From Colias croceus (taxonomy: Eukaryota > Arthropoda > Insecta > Lepidoptera > Pieridae), in assembly GCF_905220415.1 (NCBI RefSeq), contig NC_059554.1, forward strand, positions 6,163,001-6,227,000: a DNA stretch of 64,000 nucleotides. The letters are read 5' to 3'. This document shows positions 32,766-45,600 of the stretch, piece by piece. A program made the translations under genes and the position numbers. The stretch's first letter is position 1. Every line of letters starts with the position of its first letter. The notes beneath the pieces were generated by a model that was given only the letters and a program-made list of their open reading frames with translations, ran no database searches and had not been told where the DNA came from.

Positions 32766-33590
32766 TATTGTGTTCAATAGATTTAATTGATTTACCGATT
32801 TTTCAAGCCTTGGTCAAATCTTATCCGTCTAATAAATATTACACAATAATATCTTGCCTTGCTTATCATGCCTACGTTTCCTCTGTACTTTCATATGGAA
32901 TCATTCTTTGGGGACAATCTTGTGATGTGCGGAAGGTATTTGTCTCACAAAAAAAATGTATCAGAGCTCTGTGCGGTTTGAACCAAAGAGACAGTTGTAG
33001 ACCTCTGTTTAGTAAATTACGGATCCTTACTTTAACTTGCATGTACATAAGAGAAGTATGTTTATTTGTAAAATATCACCCGGAATACTTTAAGAAGAAA
33101 GGAGAAGTAAATTCGCATATGTTGACAAGATACCAAAACAAATTACATTTCCCAACGTGTAGAATCAACAAAGCTAAAAACAGTGTAACATTTATGGCTA
33201 TTAAAATATATAATAAAATACCGGACAATTTCAAGGAACTACCAGTAAATCTTTTCAAAAATAAACTGACGAACTGGTTAATGGTAAAACAATTTTATGA
33301 CATTGAAGAATTTATGACTTTGAAGTAGTGTAAACTGAATTGTGTGTGATAAGTGAAGTGTGTAGTGATATAATCGTGTAAATCGTAGTGCGTTCGCGTA
33401 ATTGTGAAAATTGAATTGTGTGTACATTTAAATAATTAAACTAATCAACTTTCTTTTTTAATATTTGCACACCCAATAAATGGGTAGAATGTATTAGCCA
33501 CATAATATTGTAATGAAAACATCTATAATTTGTAACTACATTCTTGCAAATAAATATAATTTGAATTTGAATTTGAATTTGAATAATAAA
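32766..33590 (+). mobile_element. 5'-truncated jockey/CR1-like LINE, directly after Gnpat stop
   Basis: An open frame of about 187 codons (to 33328) matches the C-terminal part of non-LTR ORF2: YHAYVSSVLSYGIILWGQ, FVSQKKCIRALCGL, then IKIYNKIPDNFKELP. It is followed by a 3' UTR and a (TTTGAA)n tail at about 33560-33585. The element starts within about two bases of the Gnpat TAA, so the present Gnpat 3' UTR should be LINE-derived. A poly(A) signal AATAAA lies at 33549-33554. The RT catalytic part is absent (5' truncation). Confidence 0.8.
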
Positions 33591-34667
33591 TAGTATCCTC
33601 CACCCCTGCAGATGTAACCTGTAAAATGTCAAAAAATGGTTGTTACAATATGCGACGAATAAAATTTAACCGAGGATTGGAAAATCGGCCGTTAAGGTAA
33701 TAGCCAAAGAAAGACTCATTGTAAACAGTTGACGAAACATAACATTGTGATAATACAGTGCCATCATACAAATGAAATAAACTAATATATTGTGTAAATC
33801 CAAACCAGTTTCATCGATATTACCATAGTATTAAGTTGAAAATAGTGAGTCATTGGATTGTTTACTGTAAACTTTACTAACATTTACATTATAGTGCATT
33901 AATGTCAATAGAATAATTCACATCTCATTTAAATAACTCGTTGTTTGGAGTTATGAATTATGAATTTTTATATCTTGACAAAAATAAATTCTGTCTTCCT
34001 ATAACTTTTTATCCTAACAATCTTATAAATTTACCGAATAGTTTAGGAAAATTAACAATTACTGCAGTTTTTTTTATAGTCAAGCAAATTACAATCCTCT
34101 AGAGCACGCTTATTTAATAATACATAGTATGAAATATACCACGGCCAGCTTTATCTAGTTCCATTGTATTATAAAAAGTATTTACATATATAGACGTAGG
34201 TTTAGAATTTTTGTATATTATTTTTACGCTTAAAGGGCACTTGCAATGTTTAAAATGAACGAATTTTATGTTATGTATTGTTATTGTTGTAGTATGTGTA
34301 ATTGTCATTGCATTTGTTTTACCAAGGGACGGGTTTTTTTTTATAGATTAATAATTATGAGATTATCTGTAGTATTTCTGCAATTGTCAGGTTTCAATGT
34401 AAAATACCCACAAATACCAGTATTTTTAAACAATTAAAATGATCTATGTCATAATTATATTGCCAGTATCCATTTAATGTGAAACGTAAACATAATATTA
34501 TTAAGCCGTAGGAGAATTATTAACTAAGCTGTGATAATTCAATTATAGATATTTGTTTGTATTATTTTGTATTGAATGCAATAAATAATATATTGAAAAT
34601 GTGTTTTATTGATTTCTACCTTGCTAATATCGGAAAAACCCATGAACCTATATGTTTATTAAAAAAG

Positions 34668-34828
34668 AGCGTATGTGCCGAGCACACTTATCAGAAGTGA
34701 AACTTCTTTGGCAACATCTAAAGATACCAAAATCGTCGCCTTACGTTACGTGACATGACGGTATTGCCATGACGCGACCTTGAAATTTTACTCTCAACGC
34801 GCCTAAAAAAGTTTCACTTCAAAAATTG
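34668..34828 (-). mobile_element. MITE family A copy 2
   Basis: Reverse orientation: AGAGCG...GTGCCGAGCACAC, CAGAAGTGAAACTTC, a core with GACGGTATTGCCATGACGCG, and AAGTTTCACTTC at the far end. Confidence 0.6.
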
Positions 34829-36194
34829 GCTACTTGCCACGTCTCTGAACGTACCAACTACCATTAACAAGTCCGCAGTCCGCACCAAATAGTAAACTGT
34901 ACTGAAACTAATAAAAAAATATTCGTTGCGTGTGTTGTAGAAGTAGGTGTTTTATTGATTTTTGGATTGTTCGATTTAGTAAAGGTTAAAAAATTTACTA
35001 ACGGTACAAAAGCCACGCCTTCTCTTAAAAATGACTGGTGTATTTTTTATGAAGTTGCAAGGATAAAAATAATAATAATTATTGTCGAATCATCATTTTC
35101 AACACCTAGCACGAATCATGTAAATTTGGTTGGATATTAAAACATATTGTATGTTTTGTAGAGCTGCGCTAGCACGTTCAGTTTTTCATGAATCCATGGT
35201 GTTTCCGGTATAACATATACGTGCTTTCTCAGGTCTCAAACTTTCTTTGTGCCATATCTCATCCAAATTGGTTCAGTGGGCTAGGGTTTGTAGAAGAGAG
35301 TAACTTTCATTTTTTAATACTAATAGGGGTGAATTAACGATACTTTCACAAAAATAAAACAACATATTATTCAGAAATATTTATTTACACGAAGTCATAG
35401 TATTAACAATCGAACGTGTGATCCCAAAACATCAACTACAGATTACATACTCTAATCTTTACAGTAAGTGCCGAGATCATATTTATTGCAAAGTATATGT
35501 ACTATTTATGTATATTAATATAATAAAATGATCTTAAAATCATGATTTATTATAATTTTGATATAAATTGTAGGTATTTTGTGCTTTATCATTAAATATC
35601 TAAGTTTATTATTATAAAATATTTATTAATTTCTTTTGTAAAACTAAGGACGTAGTATACATTGAATTACATTAGAGAATTCAGGTTTTGTATACTTTTT
35701 ACTGATTAAATACTAATAAAAATCTATAAGCGGATCATATATACATTACATAATAAATACAAAAATTGTATAAAATAAATTGTTTTACAGCGAACATATT
35801 GTTAAACAAAATAAAAATATTTTATTTATTGACAAATTTCGTAAGATTTATCCAAATATAAAAATATCGTTAACAACATTAAAATAAATAGTAGGTATAT
35901 TAAGAATACTATTTAATAAAAAATATACATACAAAATATACTTTTTATAATCACAAACGCAAACATATCACAAAAATAAGTAACATATTCAATTTTCATG
36001 AAAAATTATTTAACAATTAACAAAAAAATGCTGCCGTATTAATTAAATTAGTTACTATATAGTTGAATTCTAGAAATATAAAAATTAGCTAGAAATAGCA
36101 GCTATTTACAATTTTATATTATGTCCGTACACCGCTAATTTTACGATACAATATGTTCTATCCTTATATTTATTGCTTCTTTATGTTGAAAATA

Positions 36195-36312
36195 TAAATT
36201 ATTTAATTATTATATTATATATTAATTATTTATGTAATTATTATATTATATATTAATTATTTATGTAATTATTATATTATATATTAATTATTTATGTAAT
36301 TATTATATATAT
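36195..36312. repeat. 31-bp AT-only-type tandem repeat
   Basis: About 3.5 copies of a 31-bp unit (TATGTAATTATTATATTATA...); TATGTAA recurs at 36231, 36262 and 36293. Nearly pure A/T. Confidence 0.75.
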
Positions 36313-36626
36313 TATGAATAGGATTAAGTTGTCTATTTATCTACATTCTACTGTATTTGAGGAAAATTAGGACAGAGAGAGAGCGAAACGAGTTATTTAG
36401 ACTTACAAAGTTAAGAAATTAATCAGTCGCTTTTGAATTCACTTTCCATTCACTCTCAGTCTATTATGCACTTTATTACATGCGCTGTAAAGTATGTATT
36501 ATCTTCAACCGTTTATTTCAAAAGATCGTATCTCAGTTTATATTTAATTCAAGTAGGAATTGGACTTTGGCAGTCTTCACTATGAAAATGTACTATAATA
36601 TCGTTCATTCGTTCAGTCTCGTTCAT

Positions 36627-39600
36627 TCAGCCGTGTTTGAGCGTCATGTTGATGAAAACAGATCGCACTTCCATGGGACATAGTACGAGTAATGCGTCGG
36701 GGAGCGGGTTCTTAATGTGCAGGAATGTGAGTGAGCTGTCGTATACGTGGTCCGGTTGGACGTCTATCATATCGGTCAGTTGTACCTGCAAATGAACGAA
36801 TGATTGAATTATTTATGTTCGACGTAATGTTTACTCCATTATGGGTAGCGTTGGCCCAACAAGATCGTCGATGTTCACCGCCATTACAGCGATTATGAAA
36901 AAACATTGACAATGACGGCCGATCATAGACATTTAACCTCTATTCGCCCAACGCTGCTCATTGTTAAAAAAATTCGAATTAATGACCTGTTGGTTGAATC
37001 AATTTAATGACTTGCAAAACTTTTTATCACGATCTTGACTTTAGCTAAATTACTTGTATGTCAAATGCGACTTTTCAAATCGGTAAAGTACACACTAATA
37101 AAATTGGTTTTCCAAAAAACGATTTTTTTATTACTACTGCTGCAAACATTTTTTTGTAATTTTGGCAATAATATAACATAATATAATAATTGTCTCACCT
37201 GTCCATCGCTAACTGTGTAAAACTTAGAGATAGCTCTGTTGTTGTAGCATTTCTCGAGTTGTACTCGCTGCAGTGTCAGTCCCATACCGTGGTAGGTTGA
37301 ACCGTCTTTATTCTAAAAAAAAATAACATGTGCGTTTATAATTTATTTTAATAAGTACAGAAAACATTTTCACATAATATGGGAAAAATATTTACTACTT
37401 ATACTTTCATATACAACATGCAATAATTCTGTAATCAAGTAGCGTGTTTCAAAAGTATAATATATTGTCGGTATGTTTGTGTGTTAGTTTATGTCATTAA
37501 GCATATAGTATGTGTCACCCATTTTTTTCAATATGTGTAAGTCCATATTATTTCACCGCATTCAACACACTTACCTCACTGTCTACCTATATAATATATA
37601 CTATAGTAGCATACCGCCCGCGGTTTCGCCCGCGTTTTCAAAGAAAAATCCGCATAGTTCCCGTTCCCGTGGTATTTCGGTGACAAAAACTATCCTATGT
37701 CTCATCCAAGTTACCCTCTAAATGAATGCTAAATTTCCTTGTAATCGGTTCAGTAGTATTTTCGTGAAAGAGTAACAAACGTACACACACATACACATAC
37801 ATCCTTCCTCACAAACTTTCGCATTTATAAAGGACACAAATCTCACCGTAACAGCAACATGCGATCTGAACGACGCGAGCACTATATCCGCGGCCGATCG
37901 CAACGCACGTGTGTACATCGGTCGGGGCGAGTTCTCGTCCGCAGCGTGTAGCAGCACTCGTAGGGGTTGGAGCTGCGTGTGCTGGGACACGTGCGCGCCG
38001 AGGGATAAGTGCCCGTATAGCTTGTCGCCGCGGGAACGCTGGTAACAAATAACATATTTAATAACTCAGGCCCCGGAATCACAGACACAATTGAAAATTT
38101 ATACCGATCGGGTCGCTCGGGGCTCAATGGGTTAAAGCGAAAGTAATCAATGCGGTACTGCGAGGGATCTTTAACGAGAGACTTATCGCGGCGGAAGCGT
38201 TCGTAGAAGATAGAAGTTATGCTTGAAACCTTTAAAATAATAAGCACTACGTGCCTGGCGAGAAGTGCCCATACAGTTTGTCACCGCGGAAGCGCTAGAT
38301 GATAGTTGCAATAAATTAAGCGCTGAAAATGATAAACACGTGCGCCGAGTGACGTGACTTTCAAGGGACGTTTCTCTTTTGAGTACATAATAACATTATT
38401 TTACCAGTACTTTCGTTTAAAAATTGGCATTTTTTGGAAAGCATGCATTCTGCGTAATACTAATACTAGTAATAGTACATTAGACGACCAATGTAAAATT
38501 AGCAACAATGAATAAGTAGCATTTTTTCCATACATTATTCACTTCACATCATTTATTTATATAACGCATTACATATATTACAAAAATGTAGAAAACCAAT
38601 TTCTATACAAACGCATACGTACAGAGCAGGGCGAAGTGGCGTGTTCTACGAGGAGCCTGAAGCAGTGCCGCGTGCGCACGTTGTCCAGCACGCCCTGGTT
38701 CACGCCGCGGTTGTCGTCGCGGGATAAACGACGGTCTTGCATTATCTACACACGATAATGATTTGTTTAAATAATTGATAAATAACTGCGATGGTATCTT
38801 GTTTAACTCACATTTATTTATTAGAGATAGATTTAAATATACACATACATGTTTAAATCTATATGAACAATAACATTATATTTTAACAAATTCATATGTC
38901 TAGTAGGATACGACGTGTCGTGACACGGTGTTAATTTGAAGACTCCTTACTCTATTATTTATAGTTTTGATTCATATTTAGCAGTAATTTTTATACAATG
39001 GTTTTCAAGGGCAATGACAATTTTCTGTTACTATTGTTATTTCTGAAACCCTTTAACCCCGATAAATATCTTGTAACTCATACCGTACTAAGTAAGTCAA
39101 AATTACAATCAAATAGTATATTTCTGTCACTACCAAAAATCCTATTTTTATTTATTTATTTATTTATCAATTTAATATACCACACCAAGTAATATTTACA
39201 ATTATACAAAGGTACATCAAAAGGTAGGTACATAAGGCGGCCTTATCGCTTACTAGCGATCTCTTCCAGACTGCCCAAGGTAAGAGATAAAGAAGAAACG
39301 TACATGTTACGCGGGTGGCTGATATAATAAATAAAATAATAATATAGATTATAGAAGATAGAATACATAAAATATATAAATTAATAATAGGAAAGGATAA
39401 AATACATAATATTAAGTAGAAGGATATGCTAAATTGGAGAGGTGCTTATATAAAAGAGTTTTAAAATATTTTATAGAGGAAGTTCGTCTAACGTCCACAG
39501 GCAGAGAATTCCAGTCTGATAGCGGTTACAACAAATGAGTTACCAAGGAAGGAAGTATGGTGAGAAGGAAAGCTAAGGAGAAGGTTATCGGCGGAACGAA

Positions 39601-42600
39601 GAGTGTAGGAACCTGAATCTAAGAATTTAAATTGATTTTTAAGATAAGAAGGAGAATTGGGATTAAAGAGGATGGAATATAACTTTATAATTTTAATATT
39701 ACAAACCTCAATTTGACCGGGTTGCAGTGCAGCGACCCCTAGCGGCGTAGAAGTGAGTATAGTGAGGCGGGTCGACTCGTCCTCGATGTACGCAGCCGCT
39801 GGCAGCGGGTAGAAGTTCGCTTGGAGCGGTAGTTTGTCGAAATAGCGACGTTTTATCATCTGAAAAAGATTATCATCTATAATACGTAATTCTGTATTTA
39901 CCTAATACTCGTAGTATATAGTAGATTTTTAATTTTTTTAGTAGATTTATGTTTAAACTGGTACTAGGTTTTCGCCCGTGTATTCCCTGTGGGATCTTTG
40001 GTGTTAAAACTATCCTATATGTTAATCTAAGTTACTCTCTGAGTACAACATTTCATGAAAATCGGTTAAGCAGTTTTTGCGTGAAGGAGTAACAAGCACA
40101 CAAACAAACGTAATAGGATAAAATTGATCGAGGGAAATTAAAATTCTTTGTTAGTAATTTCTATTATGTTAATTCTGTGTTTCAAATATCTTGTTATAAT
40201 AACGTTTAAATTTACTCAGTTGTGTCGTAAAATAAGTGTTAGATCTGATTTCATGCTAAAAATCATCAAATCCACACTTCTTTTATTTCTAGCATTATAA
40301 AAACTATTATTAAGCCTTGTTCAATAACAAAATTTCATTAAAAGTAATAATTATACGAGACATGTAGACACACATACCTGCATGCCATTAACATCAGTAT
40401 AGAAAACGTCGCCATTCTTAATACCGGTAGAGAACCTCATGGCCAGCTCCATATCATCCACCTTCGGGTCTATCAGGAACGTGTTCGTTATTTCTATTTC
40501 GCTTTGCGGTAACGACGGGTTGTTGTATACTGATACCTGAAGATAGAGGAGAAATTAAATATTTGACGACGCGGTTGGCGCAGTGGTAAAGTAACTGCCT
40601 ACTGAGCCGACGGTCCCGGGTTCGATCCCCGGTCAGGGCAAATATTTGTGTGATGAACTCAATTATTTGTTCTTGGGTCTGGGTGTTATTATCTATATAT
40701 GTATTTATTAAATATTATATTTATCGTCGCCTAGTACCCACAACACAAGCCTCAATTGAGCTTACTGTGGGACTAGGTCGATTTATTATTTATATTCTAT
40801 AATATTTATTATTTATTTATTATTTATTATTTTAAGTATGTAATTTCAAATAAAAATTACTATACAATACGGTTTAAACTTAACTCGATAAAAAATATTA
40901 CGATATTGATCTACTTGGTACAAAATATTAGGCTGAGTAAATTGTAACTTATCATTAACAACGTAAAACTATCTAATCTCCCCGCCATATAACATACCAG
41001 TCAGAAATATTATGACCGATTATTTTTTTTTAATTTAGTATGCATTATATGTTGCACATGATTCACTAAACCCCGCTCCCCTATAAAACAATCGATATTT
41101 TATTACACCCTAACTTTCTTGGGTTATTTAAATTTCGAAGGTTTCGTACTTCCGGTACAAATACATAAAGGCTGATACACGTTTTTATGTAATCAAAACA
41201 AGAAGCTTATATCTAATACACTGGAGATTTCGGTATGAACATTTGACGTGTAACAAGAAAATTGTTGTGTTTTATCACTTTCACACCTAACTTGGTATTG
41301 CCACTGTTAATACGAAGTTTTCCCAAGGCTACTATGTATGCCGTAATATTCTGTGCAAAAGGTTAGTTTTTGTACATGAGTTTGTTGATAAATTGCCAAC
41401 AACGTCATTCAGAAGCATTGTTGGATGAGACAATTATTATTTATGCTAAATAAAATAAGTATCTGGACCAATTATTAAAAAGCGATACTCCCTGATTATG
41501 GGTAGTTACCATAATAAAATTGTAGCAACTCTCACTTTGACAATATAGCATAAGTGTCAAAAAAATTGCGTCGCTTCGAATATTTAAGTTAATATTGTTG
41601 CGTATTTAATAAATATTTTCCGAATATAAATAATGTATTGCATTGTGAAAAATTGCAGAAGTGTTTGGACACCAAATTCTGGCATAGAATTTCACAGGCA
41701 AGTGTATATTTACGTTATTTACAATATTCCTCAATACTCCTGCATTTACCTGTTTAGAATCATTTCAATGGCAAAAATTGTAAAATTTTGCATCATTTTG
41801 GAAAGCAGTCATGTTAATTAATTTGTTATTTTCCTAATACTTTATCATTTTTCAACAAGTTTTCAATAAACAAAATTAACAAGTAAGGTAACCATGATGA
41901 CGAGTTTTTATGGATAGTGAAGAGAATATATTGTAATAACAATATTATGATGAAATTTAGAACACCATTTTCAAGATTTTTACTAGTAATGAAACAACAC
42001 TCGACATCGGTATTGCACTCACATGTAGTTATAAGATTTTTCGTTTTTACATTGAAATTTATACTTTTTTAACTTACCTCATATTTTTTGTTTTAGGTAT
42101 TTCAGCTTTCCAAAAAGTAAAATAAAAAGAAATATATGTGCCCATCAAGGGTAAAATTACTGAGGATTACGACCCAGAAAAAAATACCTTTTGAAAAATA
42201 AACTTTGTAAAGTTGCTGAAATTTGTGCAAGGCGTTTATTATAAACAGTTTTTCTTTGATGATTTTGGCTTGAAATTGACCCGTCGAAGCAACGCGTTTA
42301 AAAAGAAGATCTGAGTAGCTTACAATTTGATAAACAGCATCTGATGCAAAACACAACTTTCCTCTATTTACAAAGGATGTTAATGCTATATATCGGTTCA
42401 TATCCAGGCTTTGTAGCCAAGAGTTATTTAAAACTATCATTCTATACCAATTAAAATTGTATGTACCTATAAAGTATGGCCAGTAATATTATAATAGGTA
42501 TAATTAATACTGTTAAAAATATATGTCGTTATTATTTATAGACCATGATTTTTAGTTTTTTCTATTTCGAAAAATCCTGAATATACAAACCAGTGTGGTC

Positions 42601-45600
42601 ACCCACAGAAAGAGACAAAAAACAACACTGACGTCATTCAAGGTTATATTTTCTTGTGACAAGTCAATGGTCATAGTGCAATCTCCAGTGTATTAGATAT
42701 AAGCTTCTTGAATCAAAATCATCAGTAATCGACTCACAGCTAATATAATCTCAGCGGTTTTAGGTCCAACTAACGCCGTGTACAGGCTAGCCTTGAAGGG
42801 TCCTTCAGTTATAACCAATTCAGGGTATGCGTCCAAATTGAACTGTTGCGCCGGTCCATCCGGGATGAATAGGTATGCGCCACTGTTGTTGTCTTGTAGC
42901 TTTTGGGTACCATACCTGTGGAAGGATAAATAATTTTTTTAAACAGTTTAGAAAACAAAAAACAAGGTTCTATGTTCGTTTGTATGTGTTTTTGTGTATG
43001 TGCATTGTGCAAGGATATTTTCGGTAATTGTGAACCGATTTACAAGTTTCTCATTTAGTAATTGGTGTTAAAATTCGAAGTTAACGATAAAAGGCCTTTG
43101 TGTCGATGGAGGAAGTTAAATAGAAGCAATTCATTTTTTGGCTAAGCTTAAAGGACGAAGTATATTTTGTTGTAGAAATATGAGCTATATTTTAAACATT
43201 CTGACTTTAGCAATCATCAACAATCTCATTTATTATTAAACTAGCTTTCCGCCTGCGACTTCGCCCGCGCTTTCAGAGAAAAACCCGCATAGTTCCCGTT
43301 CTTGTGGGATTTCCTGGATAAAACCTAGCCTATGTTGCTCAGTGAAGGTGAAATAATTTTTGAAATTAGATTCGGTCCAGTAGATTATGCGTGAAAACCA
43401 TACATACATACACACATAATTACAAACCTTTCCTCTTTATAATATTAGTATAGATAAACATAATATTTCACATTTTAAAACTACCCTCTACTTCACTAAA
43501 GTACCCTCAACTCACTGTACATAATCCATATGCACCGGCGTGGTCTTCCCATCGCTGGATATGATGGCCTTCACCAGCCCGTGCTTGGTGGCCAACACGC
43601 GCGTACTGTTGCCGGCCTGCAGGGTGACGTCATCAGCTAGTCTTGCTGCTGGCTGCTCTATGGGGAACATTTTTGGTAACTCTATGGACCAGTAGTCCGC
43701 GTTGTACACGCGGATCCGCGCGAACGATGTGTATCTGTGGGTAAATAATCTTACATTATGTGGGTAGATGGGGAAAATTAAGGTTTACTGAACAATTATT
43801 TAATACAAAAAAAAAGCTATACAAAATAACGTCGTGTTTTTAAATAATATGTTATTTTAATCAAGAAAACATAAGATGCAACAAAGACTTAGGCACAAGT
43901 ACAAGCATTTCGCTAGACGCTAGCTAGCATACTAAAAACGTGGGCTTAACCCGCCATTGGTGACGTGAATTTGACTTACACCGTTGGTGACCCCAATACA
44001 CAACACCTTTTATTATTTATAGTAATAGTAACTTAGTACACAATACAATACAAAAACGAACTTAATTCTGTCGTCAAGTATGTGTCTGTAAAGAAATAAA
44101 TGTCATAGTGAGATCAACCTTATTATCATCTATTAAGGTACATATTTACAAAACTTAACGAAAACAATACATTTTACAAACGAAGCTATCTCAATATACC
44201 AAAATAATTTCAATCTTATTCGAACGAATTAAAGTCGAATTTACAAAGCAACTAAACTCTGGCCGGAGTTTGGGTAGACGTTTTATATCACCGATTACGT
44301 AACTATCTGTTACAATTTACATAATCGGCGACTACTGCACAGCACTCACTTGTTAATGCTCATGCTGTCTCTCAGCGACACGCTGTACGTGGTCAGCGCG
44401 AGCGCGTCCACGCTGACCGGGAACGACAGCTGGAACTTGTTCGCAGCGAAGCCCAGACGACGCTCGCCCGATACCACGGGGGTTATTTGCGCCATTATTG
44501 GACTACCATCTGGGTCGAATACCTGGTGGAAATTGGAGAATAAAAAAATATGGCAGTTTAATATATTGTAAATACAATCCTTCCGCAGATTCTAGAAAAT
44601 AATTATAAATATGACAGCAAATAAACTTTATAACATTTTAGAGAACACTGAGCAAATTAATAAAGAGACTGATTTACAGAAAAAGTAACTAATATTGCAG
44701 GAAAATTAGTATATAAGAGAAATTACCTCAACATGCGGTGACGAAACGATAACAGTCAATATCTCCTGCCTCTTGAAGGCCAGCGCGTTATACAGCACTA
44801 TCCGTCTAGACGGAGACACTTCATCCAGGGCTATAGTAATTCTTGTTGGTATTTCATCATGCCGCTGCCATATATCATCGATATCGAAGTAAATATCCTC
44901 TTGGGTTTGGTCTTGAATGGCCGGTTGTTTGAGCAGGTAGTAGGCCGCTTGCTGGATCACTGACTGACAGTCTTTGATGGCTTGGTGTAACCTACATAGT
45001 AAATTCAATTAGTTTATATTTAGGTGTGTTATGTGCATATTTCTTTATGATCATACTGATGTACCGTTCCGAATATATGCCCAAAATGAAACAGCTTACC
45101 ACAATAACTGTTGGGATACGAAATGAATCGAGTGAAGGATAATTTAAAAAAACATACATTCAATTTTAATGAGATATATATTAAACATATAATCAGAATG
45201 ACTTGGGTACTTTATATCACAAAATTTACAATAACAGAATAACTATTTGAAGTACAAATATAAATTTTACAAATACACACATAACTACCCACTTACAAAC
45301 CAAGTATACAAACTTCTTATAATAATCCACGACGACCTCATCCCTGGACGTACTAAAACTGGTCAACGAAAAGTAGCGAGGTATTAGCCAGTAAAAACCC
45401 GACATAAAAGACGGCTCCTTCTCCGGCTAGATATCTATGCAAAAATTGCCAAAAATAAAAAAAAATACCCACTTCTTGGCATAATCCACGACAACTTCGT
45501 CCTTAGAGGTGCCGGTAACCCCGTCGTGGTGCTGGAACAGCGCGAGCGAGCGCCGCGCACGCTCCACGCGGTCGCGCAGTTGGAGAGACAGGATGTACGT

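Larger units (their letters stand above)
33591..36626. other. Convergent intergenic region, Gnpat to mannosidase
   Basis: About 3 kb of AT-rich sequence between two tail-to-tail genes. Contents: a family A MITE at 34668-34828, a possible repeat tail at about 35200-35330, a 31-bp tandem repeat at about 36195-36310, and a mannosidase poly(A) signal (AATAAA on the minus strand at 36472-36477). No further gene seen. Confidence 0.45.

Noticed and set aside
36181..36312. CRISPR-like direct repeats
   Set aside because: Contiguous A/T tandem units without spacers, in an animal genome; no CRISPR array is present anywhere in the window.
37882..38247. 121-codon and 79-codon minus-strand frames
   Set aside because: Alternative frames over mannosidase exon 18; the 37847-38038 frame fits splice sites and the family.
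40565..40640. A functional tRNA gene
   Set aside because: Boxes A and B are present, but a second near-identical copy with the same long tail exists and the anticodon arm is not tRNA-like; it is a SINE.
42102..42440. 112-codon minus-strand frame as P-transposase C-terminus
   Set aside because: A faint likeness was felt, but its orientation is opposite to the THAP-like exon in the same element, and I could not support it by motif.
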